DNA from: Dipteris shenzhenensis
Taxonomy: Eukaryota; Polypodiophyta; Polypodiopsida; Gleicheniales
NCBI GenBank assembly: GCA_047967505.1
Contig: CM106539.1
Reading direction: 5' to 3' (one strand)
DNA length: 64,000 bases
The notes under the pieces were generated by a model. That model had not been told where the DNA came from. It searched no databases and saw nothing but the letters and a program-made list of their open reading frames with translations. The translations under genes were made by a program, and so were the position numbers. Of this stretch, positions 10,521 to 21,612 are shown in pieces (position 1 is the stretch's first letter; each line of letters begins with the position of its first letter).

Positions 10521-13500
10521 CTGGTTGCCTACAATAGTAGGAAGCAAGACCCTCCTAACCACCACACAGGCTAGATGGACAGGGATTCATAGGTTGATGA
10601 AAGCCAAGCCCCAATATATGTTTTGTATCCATCGGGGCATACATTTGCCAATGTTTGGAGAGGCAACATGGGGAAACAAGTCAATTCCATTCCCATAGTT
10701 ATTTGCTATGCCAATTTGCAGATTGGGAGAATTTTTTATGTACACATAGCTTTAGAGAAACCCCCGAATGGGGAGGCAAGTACTTTGGGCAACGATTTTC
10801 ACAGAGCTGCTTGTGGTGCCCAAGTGTTTTCAAGCATATATGCTACGGTAGATCTCAAAAATCAGAAGAGACGAGGGAACGCAATGGTTAAATTATGTCT
10901 GTACCTTTTGAATTGCTACAACAGAGAGCGACTAAAGTTTGAGTTCTTGAGAAGATGCTAATGAAGCAAAAGATGATGGAGTTTCTAAATGTATGCTTAA
11001 CATTGCCTAGTTTTTCAATGTTAACAATATTATTTTCATACCCTAAAAAGGTGGTGAGAAGGTCTCCAACAGCCTTTTTTAGCAGCGCTGAAATGCCAGA
11101 ACCTATGCGCTCTTATACACAAGGCTCACTACACCTTTTATATGCTAGCCACTTGCTTTGTGGACTCGACAACGTGGGATGCTTTGGAGCGAGGCCTTGA
11201 AGAGCTCCATACCACAGCTCCAAAGTATTCTAGAGCTCAAACAAAGCTGCAATCGGGTATAAATTTGGAAAAAGAACAGTCATCTAGTTCGCAAAGTAGA
11301 TATCAAACGGTAGATGGCTACATCTAGGCTGCAAGTAAACCTAAAGTGGCATGGATTAACGACGTAGCACTACCCTCGCCTCGATTTCAGATAACATGGT
11401 TACATCCGTGTGCCCACCACCCTTGGATGTGCTCACAAAGGTCTTTAAGTGCGCTCTTGCAGAGCTAACTACTCCATTCATCGCAACTATCTCTCCTCTT
11501 ACATATGTGCACACCATAATTGTGACACTCACTGTGGGCATTGCACACTTGACCCAAATAGGAGCTCACTCCAAAAGAAGATGCTCAAAGTCAAATTGCT
11601 CGGATTGCCTCACTTGGTGTGTACGGGCTTTTGAGATACAATCTGTGTGTGGGATTGCTTCTCCTTTCATGTAGCCACTTCAATGTGTGGCACATTTACT
11701 TTTAGGTGGTGCACAAAGGGACATTGCCAAATCATATAGCAAAATGTAAGCAGCCTACACAAATGGAAGTGGAACTAGAAGTGGGTATGCAAAAGCTGGC
11801 ATAAATTTCATCTCTACACCAAGCTACACATATTTTGATGAGGCTGGAGGAATATCACTAGCTACCTTGTGCATAAGGGGGGATTTTGGTAAAGGCCTTT
11901 TCTATCTTCAATCACCAGCTTGGATATGGTGTAATTCAATGAGCAACAATGGTACACTTCTATCACATGCATGATAGAGTCATTTTCCTCAATCCAAGCA
12001 TGTTTGTAAGGCTAGTGACTTCTCCTTGACCATTGTTAATGGTGATCTAAGGTTGGGCTAAATGGTTAAGCCATGTGACAAGTAGAGATACTTAAAGCTA
12101 TTACTAGTCAAAAGAACAGCTTACACATTTGCAGTTGCACACCTTGCATGGGAAGGGTGTAGGGTTCAATATTCTATCACATGATCAAAGGAGACATTTT
12201 ACAATGCTTTTTATGCTGCCCAAAATTGAAAAAAGACGTCTTGTGTCATCTACACCCACAACACCCTTCCCACCATGATCAAATAATGGAGACCCATCAC
12301 GTAGACACTACATGCAATGACTCCATGTGCTGACTTAATTGAGTCATTTATGCCATTGCAATGAGCTTATGAGCCACTTTCTAAAATTTTGGGAAGGCTT
12401 AATGGAATTGTTTTGTACTATCTAGACCGTCTACCTTGCTAATGAATAAGCCATATGCAGGGGATTGAATGGAATATATAAATTTACACCTAGGGGAATT
12501 TGTATTTGTTTAATTGACTTTGCAAGTACTTGTCAAATTCAATAACTAGCATCAAATTTGAGGTTGTTAGGATTAGGACCAATGTTAAAACGTGTAAATG
12601 ATCTGTGAGAAGGGAGGAGAAAAATGAGGAACCATGATCGATATGTAGAGCCTAGAAGCCTTGAAAGGAGCTTGAAATTACGAGGGCCTTGAAAATGTCT
12701 ACTTCAATGGAGGTACCATTATCTTGGATTCTCGTCTTTTTCGGTTCCCATATCATTAGCCCATAAGAGACACTTCACATCTTCATCCTAAATAGCTAGT
12801 AGAGTAGGCATACCATGCTCGTGCTTTCAAGGAAGGCTCTTAGGGTAGTTAAGGTTGTACGCACATAGAAAGGTTGATCCATACCCACCCCCATTTATAA
12901 AATTTCAAACCATTGTAACTATACAACCTATGCAAAAGTCATGTGCCAAATAGGAATGCCATCAATTCTTAGAGGATTTCACCAAAGAGATTCATAGCTT
13001 GGAACGTGTACATAATGTGAGAAACATCAAGAACACAAAGGTAAATCATGTCTAATAGATCCCCTATTGTATAGTTTAAATAAGCTTTACTTGTGTTATA
13101 GCATGTTAAATGTAGAAACATGAGACATCACTTGACATTCACTTAAGAGTATTGGACAATGAGTGTGAGTCTACATAATATCAAGGTGGATGCTTTAGTA
13201 ATTTCCTATATGTGACCTCCTTTTTCATGAATTGCAAAGTCAATAAGGCAAGGTACACATTTAGGATAGGCGCTTGCATGCACTAGTGGGTTGGTTCCCA
13301 ATAGTGATCTTTGTGTGGCGAGGTGTAATTCATATTACACATTTGACTCCCATGTAACTTAGAGATTACAAAATTATATGAGGACAAGGATCAAACAGAT
13401 GGTAAAGTTAATCAATATGGCAAGGGAAGGATGGCAAGGGATTACTTGTCCCAAGATAATGCTAAAGGTTCATCAACTAGTGATAGCCAAGGATAAGGCA

Positions 13501-14647
13501 TAACACCAAAGTGCAATATATATTCCCTCAAACATAGAGATACATTGCATTATAGCATGAAGCTTCTCTACAACAGCATGAAGAAAGATAATTGCAGAAA
13601 AGGAATGACAAAAAAAATGATAGTGGGCTATTATAAATAAAATACCATCTTGGAAATGAACCAAGAGTTCATCCAATATCCATCGTGTTGTCAAAATGAA
13701 ACAAGTAGGATAGGGTTAAAGTTGATCCTAGTACGTTATCTTTTTGACTAGACAAGAAGGTAGAAAGATTATAAATGAAAGGACATGAAAGCAACATTAA
13801 TTTGGCAGATGATTACATGCTAACATGAAAGACTACTTTTTTATTATAAAAAGACCACATTAAAAATGAAGAAAGAGCATCACCAAACACCAGAGGAGTA
13901 GCCAAATTGTATATAACTGATGTATGATCTTCTTTTCTTTCTCTTCTCAGTTCTTTTTTTTCATCTTTTTTACCTGAACAAGGTGTATATGCTAGAAATA
14001 ATATAATTCAACCTTCTTTCTTTGGAAAAGGAGTAACCAATCGATGCAAAAGAGAGTTTCTCAATATTTAAATACTTGCTCATACCCACCCTCGTACAAA
14101 TATAGAGGAGATTGATACATACATTGCCCTACCTTCGTGAAACATCCACCAATGTAACTACAATGTTCTTTAAGCAAGTTGTGAGAACACCACCTACAAG
14201 TGCTAGTTCTCATCACTAAGAACACCTTTTGTTGCGTGCCTATTTGTGCTGAAAACATTTTTTAGCTCAATCTGAGTTTTGAGCAATTGCCAAACCTATA
14301 GACAAGACTAAAAACCATCCCCAATGTAGGCAAATACCATGACTAAGTCAAGTTCATCTATGTATTGTGAGATCAATAGTTAGCTCAACTTTTGAATCAA
14401 ATGCATCAAATGAATTAGCTTCACACAACTCACGAGCAATAGCATTAAGACCATGGGAGGTTATGCATCCACTACATTGCACATGGGCTTAGTACCTTAG
14501 CTGAGTACATTGCACTAAGTAGATTGGACATGGTTTTAGTACCTTAGCCATGACCTTAGTAAAGCTATTCAATGCCCTTAGAATTGTGTCACACATCATC
14601 ACACTTATTCAACAATGAGAATGTCAATGAAAAAATAGAATACTTGT

Positions 14648-14729
14648 GCTAGCAAATTCTCTAGTTCCTAGTAGATAGTAGATAAGTAACTATGCTAGCA
14701 AATTCTATAGTTCCTAGTAGATAGTAGAT
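14648..14729. repeat. Two-copy 46-bp tandem duplication
   Basis: GCTAGCAAATTCT...AGTTCCTAGTAGATAGTAGAT occurs twice in direct tandem at a 46-bp offset. Confidence 0.85.
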
Positions 14730-15410
14730 CGTTCAAATGTTAATAGCATGAGGGATGAAGAATTCACCACCAAAATCCTTAGTTCTAGAAAAACTTGCAT
14801 GATCCAAGACTTTTAAATTGAGAAACAATTGGACCACCCCTCTTTGAGGATGACTAGTGTCTCCCAATGTGTCACAAGGTTTCACATTGTCATCTATGGT
14901 CATTGGCCACATAGTTTTGTAAAACAACGACATCTTCCTATAACTACCATTGGTGTTGATTGAAATATGTGTGGTTGACAAAAACTCTTAGCGTAGCTCT
15001 GTAATCTAGGATTCAAGTGTGCTTTTTACCTCAAGTATGTCCTCAATTCATATCTTCAATGCATATTTTTATTAGGATGAGGACTTGGGTTGTTGTTTCA
15101 AAAGTTCCTCAAGACTCTCGCATTTCAGCCTTACCACCTACTTCTTCTCAATTATAAGCATTATGGTAGTAGACTAACACTCTGGTTGGTACTTTTGCAA
15201 ACATACAAGCAGTTTCACTACATCTTGATCCCTCCTCTCAGATGATCTTAGAGCCTTTCAACTCCAAGGAACCTAGCTATGTGAGATTTATACTCGTGCC
15301 TCAACTCCTATGTGGAGAAGTTTGAATTTGAGTATTTTTTGGGAGAAAAAAATCATTGCCATGTTAAGGTTTTTCATAATTTGACACATCACCTATCAAT
15401 ATTCATATGA

Positions 15411-15673
15411 ATACTTTTTATTCATACAAATAGGTATTCATATGAATAAGTTACTCATACAAACAATTTAACTAGTAAGAATAATCTACCCTATATATCC
15501 CAGGAGTTGACTACACTTTGGGCATCTGGTGCTTGGCATATAAATACTTTTTATTCATAAAAATAAGTATTCATATGAATAAGTTACTCATACAAAAAGT
15601 TTTACCTCTAGTAAGAATAATCTACCCTATATATCCTAGGAGTTGACTACAATTTGGGCATCTGGTACTTGGC
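15411..15673. repeat. Two-copy tandem duplication, 133 bp
   Basis: Copy 1 starts at 15411 and copy 2 at 15544 (ATACTTTTTATTCATA). Both contain ATTCATATGAATAAGTTACT, which includes the palindrome ATTCATATGAAT, and both end near CATCTGGTRCTTGGC. Confidence 0.88.
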
Positions 15674-16597
15674 TCTACAACTGAGCAAAAGAAAACAAGG
15701 AAGGCCTCTTAGATTTCTTGATCAGTCATTGAGGTCTAAAATAAGATTGCTTGAGCAATCTTTAAGGTTGGAAATAAGATGCAATTTGTGTTTTTTATAG
15801 TTTTAACTCTTACTATCTCTCAGTTGAGCTCTTAGGATCTCTCGTGTAAATTGCAATTCATGTTTTGTTTATTTGAGTTCTTATGATTACTTGTGTGAAA
15901 TAAGTCTTAAATTTATGTTGGATTCTCTCACAAATGAAATTTTCTTTCTTTTTTAAATGAATACTATAAGCCAAGTGTTTGTTTTGTAATTGTAGTTTAT
16001 TTCTTATGTGAATAAAGTTATGGAATGAATGAATATCTGAATGCCTTTATTGACCCCACGGGTATGCATGAGTGCAACAATAACCTTGGGTGACTTTGAG
16101 CCAAGGTCGTGACCAATGAGGCACTTCGAGTTGAGCTTCTAGAACGTGGCAAGTGGGCAGCAAGTGGTTAGGCAAGTTGCTGCAATATAAAGCACTGAGG
16201 TGATCACTAGGAGGCGGGAAGCACAAGCAACCAAGCCAAAAACTCAACACTTCTCTTTCATAAGGCAGAACATCGTGGAGAAATGGTTGTTTCTACTAAG
16301 ATTATCATTGCTCAAAATACTTCTCAGAAGATAGAGGCCTTTGCTATTTGTAACATGAGTGTTGTAGACAAGTCGAGGGGGAGTTGAGAGTGATTCTGAG
16401 CATCTCAATCACTTGTTTTGCATAGGACATTGTGCTACAGTGTTGTAGGTCTCGGCAGCGATTCACGTGTCATGGGGATGTTGAAGAGATGCCGATGGAG
16501 CCTCCACTCCATGCTACTCCTTGTGGGAGCAATGCAAGGCACGAGTCATCCGCAAGTGTCACTCAAGCAGTTTGTTGCAATGTGTCTCCATGCAAGC

Positions 16598-16690
16598 AAG
16601 GGGAAAGGGGAAGAGGGGAGAAGAGAGGGAAGAAGGGAGGGAGAAGGAGAAGAGAAGAGAAGAGGAAGAAGAAGGGAAAAGGAGAGTGAC
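16598..16690 (+). repeat. Polypurine tract
   Basis: About 90 bp of almost pure A/G on the + strand. Open frames across it are low-complexity artefacts. Confidence 0.8.
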
Positions 16691-17489
16691 ATACACATGA
16701 ACACTACAATGGAAACAAGAGAACACCCAAAACACTCTCTTGGAAGAGAAGAGGGAGCTTGTATTTAAACTTGTGCAAACAACAATGAAGACCAAAGTCA
16801 ACCATTTGGCCTTTTATACAAGTCACCTTTTGAAGGGAAGGCCAACCCTAATCTCTTTATACCCCTCTCCCTTCTCATTCTTTTACCATCCTCTTAGGCC
16901 CATGACACAATCCTAGCTCTACGGACTTGCCACTGTCCCATCAAATCACATCACTTAACCAGTGGTGGCATATTGTTAACCAATCTGTTAACATGCCCCA
17001 CTCCTATGATCTCGATCTAGTCCCCTAGATCATACAACATTCATGGTTGTTGGAGGGTTGTCACTGAAGATAATGCAAGGTAGTCTTTCATGTGCACTGG
17101 GCTGAATCTTCTTTTGGTTCATTGCAGCAGAGGGATGTAGTGGCTCCTTGTTATGGAATGATTACTTGTGGTATGGATGAGTAATTCTTTGGAACTAGCA
17201 CCTCAGGGTTTGAGTTAGCCGAGTTGAGTACTTGTGACCATTCAAAGAAGGAATAAGAAAAAGAAAAAGAAAAAGAGAAATCCAAGGGGTAAGTTAGTAG
17301 GAAGAAGGTGTTAGTAGGGATTGATGTAAGATCATAGTGGTGTTAGTGTTAGTAGAGTAAGTAAAGCGCATTCGCATGCTCCTCTTAAGTCATCCCATAT
17401 TTGATTTGAGTAGGACTTCTAATGGATTCTCATCAAACTATGTCTTTGTCATGCCATGTTTGCATGTCTGGAGTTGTGCATGACATTTT

Positions 17490-18493
17490 GTCTTGCTCCT
17501 CTATATTGAAGTTTCTTTTCCGATGGGCACAATACTTTGCATGCACCTCAAAGTAGCTAGTGTTGAGTTTCATGCAAAGTGGTACACCCATTCCATAAGT
17601 ACTTGGTTGGATAACACACCTAAGAGCGTGTTTTTTTTATGGATGTGCATAACACTAGGTTTAAAAATGGTGTATAATGTATGATCGACCATGCAAAGCA
17701 TATCCGATGGGCAAAGTACTTTGCATGTGCCTCAACCTAGTTGAAATTCACTTGCATGCGAAGTGCATCCCCCATTCGATAAGTACTTAGTTGAATAACA
17801 CACCAAGGACCATGTTTTTTTATGGTTGTGCATAACACTACACCAAGGACCATGTTTTTTTATGGTTGTGCATGACACTAAGGCAAAAATGGTGTTTTAT
17901 GCTTGATCGACAATGCAAAGCATATTCGATGGGCACAATAATTTGCATGAACCTCAAAATAGGTGTAATTGACTTACATGCAAAGTGGCGCACCCATGCC
18001 ATAGGTTTTTGTTCGAATTACACATCTAGGACCGTGCCTTTTTACAATTTTGCATGACATTAAGGCAAAAATGGTGCAAAGAGGTGCCCCCATCCGATAA
18101 GTACTTGTTTAAATAACACACCTTGTGCATGACAATGAGGCACAAACGGTGTTGAATGCTTGATGGACCATGCAAATCATATCCCATGGTCACAATATTG
18201 TGCACACACCACAATGTAAGTGGTATTGATTTGCATGCAAAGCGGCGTGCCCATCCGATAAGAACTTGATCCGATAACACATGTAGGAGCATGTTTTTTG
18301 ACGGATGTGCATGACACTTAGGCAAAAACGGAACTTAATGCTTGATTAACAATGCAAATCATATCGGATGGGCACAATACTTTGCACACATATCAACATA
18401 TCTAGTATTGACTTGCATGCAAAGTGGCGCACCCATCCCATAAGTACTTGTTGGGATAACATACCTGGGAGTGCGTTTTATAACGGTTGTGCA
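17490..18493. repeat. ~184-bp satellite array (array 1), about five monomers
   Basis: Anchors reading GATGGGCACAATACTTTG or variants lie at about 17522, 17706, 17938, 18183 and 18367. The spacing is 184 bp where undisturbed; the third interval contains an internal 39-bp duplication at about 17801-17879, and the fourth is further disturbed. Each monomer also carries the near-reverse complement of the anchor (CATGCAAAGTGGCGCACCCATC type) about 50 bp later, so each could fold into a hairpin with a ~20-bp stem. The right end joins directly to Gypsy integrase sequence at about 18494. Confidence 0.8.
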
Positions 18494-19571
18494 ATTGCCA
18501 ATCCTGAGTGAAGTCCATGAAGGCATTGCAGGAGGACACTTCCAAGGGGAAGCCACAGTAAGAAAAGTTCTCCTCGCAGGCTACTGGTGGCCAACATTGT
18601 GGGCAGATGCCTATGAATATGTAAAAGGCTGTGATGTATGCCAACGAACTATTAAACCACAACACAAAGACTTCAATCCCCTAACAATAGTTATTGCACA
18701 ACAACCATTTGAAAAATGGGGGATTGACTATGTGGGTCCCATACATCCAGCAGCAAAAGGAACACAGGCACGCTACATCATTGTGGCCACTGATTACTTT
18801 ACAAAATGGGCTGAAGCTAAAGCAGTCAGAAAGGCAGATGCCAAAAGCACAGCAAGATTCTTATACGAACATGTGATCACCCGATTCGGATGCCCCATTG
18901 AAATTGTGTCGGATAGAGGCACACATTTTGTCCATGAGGTAATCCAAGAACTCTTGTCTGGCTTCATGGTCATCCATAGAAAAAGCACACCCTACTACCC
19001 CCAAGGGAATGGACTAGCAGAATCCACAAACAAAATCATATGCAATATCCTCACCAAGGTAGTAGAACTGCAGTGTTCTGATTGGGCAGAGAAACTGAAT
19101 GCAGCCTTATGGGCGTACAGAACCACATTCAAGGTTAGTACAGGGAACACACTTTTTCAATTGGTGTACGGCCTTGAAGCCGTGGTCCCACTCGAATTTG
19201 TAATACCCAGTCTACGCATCGCAGTACAGGAACGCATGGGTGATCATGAGTCCTTGAAAGAAAGGCTCTGTCAGTTGGAAAAGCATACAGAGACAAGACT
19301 AGTCGCTTATCATGCCATGACAATAGAAAAACGTCGAAGAAAGGCATGGTTTGACAGGAATCTGAAAGCTAAAGACATCAAGGAAGGAGACTTAGTCATG
19401 TTATACAATGCCAAAGTACACAAGGGAAAACTGAAGTATCTAGGTCAAGGACCCTACCGAGTACGAAAGATGAATCCCATCGGAGCTGTGCTACTTGAAA
19501 CATTAGATGGAGTCCAATTCACCACAACAATAAATGGGAGCCGACTGAAGCGCTACTACATCAACATGTGA
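18494..19571 (+). pseudogene. Ty3/Gypsy integrase (5'-truncated element)
   Basis: Retrotransposon integrase, which joins element cDNA to chromosomal DNA. The open frame runs through a zinc-binding H2C2 module (HEGIAGGHF ... CDVCQ) and then a core with all three acidic residues: D in GIDYVGP, D in VSDRGTHF and E in GLAEST. The last two are separated by 35 residues, the canonical DD35E spacing. The C-terminus (LKYLGQGPYRVRKMNPIGAV ... NGSRLKRYY) matches the GPY/F-type tail, and no chromodomain follows. Reverse transcriptase and RNase H are missing because the frame begins at the satellite junction; the first ~9 codons of the open frame from 18471 are satellite. Although the domain is uninterrupted, the element cannot be autonomous. 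The C-terminus suggests a non-chromodomain (Tat/Ogre-like) lineage, which I hold only tentatively. Confidence 0.88.
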
Positions 19572-20530
19572 GCCATCCCTGACAAAAATGAAGATTTGGG
19601 AAACCAAGTCTTCCTTAGTTAGGATTAGATTGTATCACGAGCACTCACTCGCATATGCACGTTTTTGCACATATAGTTTGCACTAGATTGTTACACGCAC
19701 ACTCACTGCATACGCACATTTTTTGCACATTAGGGATGTTTGAGTCTTAGTTTCCCTATCAAATCCCACAAATAAGCATATAGTTAGACACATCACATGC
19801 ACTCACATGATTTTGCATAGGCACATAATAGATTGCATAAAAAATAGTATCACACACTTTCATTCCATACTCTCAAAGCATGCAATGAATTCACACGCAG
19901 TACATGAAGCTATGCCAAAACTCAAGATGAATTGGCAACAGAGTCTGCAACCTCCGCAACGAGACCCCCGCCAAACATCACAGCCGTCTCCTATATGCAA
20001 AAATATCAAACTTGCATACTAATTATCTACAAGCTCAATGCTACGGGTGCAATCGCATCCAACATGTATGCAAGATAGCAAGAAATGACAGCCTCAACAA
20101 CGAGACCCCCGCCAAACCTCTTCCCAAGAAGATTCGATGGCAGTGTCTGCAACCTCAGCAACGAGATCCCCTCTGCCATTCATAGTCATCTACCCCTCCT
20201 TAAGTGGAGATAAGCTTCTTGACCAACATCCTTTTATACCAATCCTCCACAACGAGACCCCCGCTAAACCTCTTCCTAAGAAGATTTGATGGCAGCATCC
20301 GCAACCTCAGCAACGAGATCCCCTCTGACATTCATAGTCATCTACCCCTCCTTAAGAGGACATAAGTTTCTTGACTATTGACTACAAATTGTGTGGTGCA
20401 AAAGCATTACAGCAGGAACGACTCGCATACCACAAGCTAAATAGCCACTGAATTACGCACATGGCATCCCAACTCTGAAATCAAAATAAGCCATAACCCG
20501 AGGACGGGTAATCAAATGGATCCGGGAGTA
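19572..20530 (+). other. Gypsy 3' non-coding region
   Basis: Non-coding sequence between the integrase stop and the putative LTR. It holds an imperfect ~150-bp tandem repeat (20096-20390) and no further coding frame. Confidence 0.5.
20096..20390. repeat. Two-copy ~150-bp tandem repeat
   Basis: CAACGAGACCCCCGC...CTCAGCAACGAGATCCCCTCTG...CATCTACCCCTCCTTAAG is present at about 20098 and again at about 20248. A third partial copy lies near 19955. Confidence 0.85.
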
Positions 20531-20571
20531 TGTTGACTCTGTGCCAACATGAACTTATGAAGAAAGAGAAG

Positions 20572-20780
20572 GTGATACAACTTTGTGATACAACTTTGTG
20601 TTACAACTTTGTGTTACAACTTCTAGACACAACTTTATGTTACGACTTTGTGTAACAACTTTGTGTTATAACTTTGTGTTACAACTTCTACATGTAGAGA
20701 GAGAATGTGTTACAACTTTGTGTTACAACTTTGTGATACAACTTTGTGTTACAACTTTGTGATACGACTTTGTGTTACAT
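20572..20780 (+). repeat. 13-bp minisatellite in the putative LTR U3
   Basis: GTGTTACAACTTT and close variants repeat about a dozen times immediately upstream of the TATA box, interrupted once by AGAGAGAG sequence near 20695. Confidence 0.9.
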
Positions 20781-20805
20781 GCAGAGAGAGAAGCTCTCCA
20801 ACTTG

Positions 20806-20813
20806 TATAAATA
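20806..20813 (+). promoter_or_regulatory. TATA box of the putative Gypsy LTR
   Basis: TATAAATA follows a CT/GA-rich stretch and the minisatellite. It is a good core-promoter candidate for the LTR. Confidence 0.55.
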
Positions 20814-20939
20814 CCCCATAATGGAATGAAGCCCACACTCTTGGGGCATTGTGTTGAGTCTACATTGGTATTCCAAGCATTTGTCTCAAGTGTCCATGCT
20901 TCCTTGCACTGCACGTCCAAAAGCATGTCCTAACCTTCC

Positions 20940-21140
20940 AACCCTTCTCCCCTCTCCTCCATCCCTGCAACCCACCCTCTCCCTCTCCTCCTCCCTCCTT
21001 CTCCTTCCTCCTTCTCCTCCTCCTCCCTCCTCCTCCTCCTCCTCCTCCTCCTCCCTCCTCCTCCTCCTCCTCTCTCCTCCCCCTCCCTCCTCCTCTTCCC
21101 TCCTCCTCCTTCCTCCTCTCTCTCTTCCTTCACCCATGCT
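20940..21140. repeat. ~200-bp polypyrimidine tract
   Basis: Nearly pure C/T on the + strand, largely CTCCTC units. It lies downstream of the TATA box inside the putative LTR. Confidence 0.9.
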
Positions 21141-21612
21141 CTTACACCTTCTTCCTCTCCCACTCCTATGCTTTCCTAAACCCTTAAACTCCATGATCTA
21201 CGAGGGAGACGAGTTCTCCACCATGTACTCTACTCTGAACCTTGGATCCTCCTTCTAACCTTGGACTCCTTCTAAACCTTGGAACCTCCTTCTAAACCTT
21301 GGAACTCTTTCTAACCCTGAACTCTTTCTAAACCCTGGATCCTCCTTCTGAACCCTTAAACTCTTTCTAAACCCTGGAACCTCCTTCTGAACCCTAAAAC
21401 TCCTCCTAAACCCTACAACGCCCAATGAAGGCGAAAGCCTTCATTACCCCAACAATGATGGTTTACGTGCCTTTTACACATGCTTGCACTTTGTTTGCTT
21501 ACCACACTTAAGCCTACGTCTCTCACCGGAACACGACTCGAGGTCCTAAGCTACACATATACTACAACGACAATCCCAACATATCTGTAGGTGACAAAAA
21601 GCCTCGGAACCC

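Larger units (their letters stand above)
10518..17489. other. Long gene-free stretch
   Basis: Short open frames only, none with a recognisable domain or codon continuity. The DNA is AT-rich with a few small duplications listed separately. Old, unrecognisable transposon sequence is likely but cannot be demonstrated. Confidence 0.5.
20531..21612 (+). mobile_element. Probable Gypsy LTR
   Basis: The segment starts TGTTGACT directly after a weakly purine-rich stretch, has a TATA box at 20806-20813 and lies downstream of the integrase, as a 3' LTR should. The 5' partner is outside the window or lost, so the ends cannot be confirmed by alignment. The internal pyrimidine tract and 13-bp minisatellite are listed separately. 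The right boundary is an estimate. Confidence 0.45.

Noticed and set aside
16418-16768. 116-residue frame near the purine tract
   Set aside because: Its second half is the purine tract and its first half has no recognisable features.
20886-21258. Frames of 100-135 residues in the CTCCTC tract
   Set aside because: Low-complexity artefacts on both strands.
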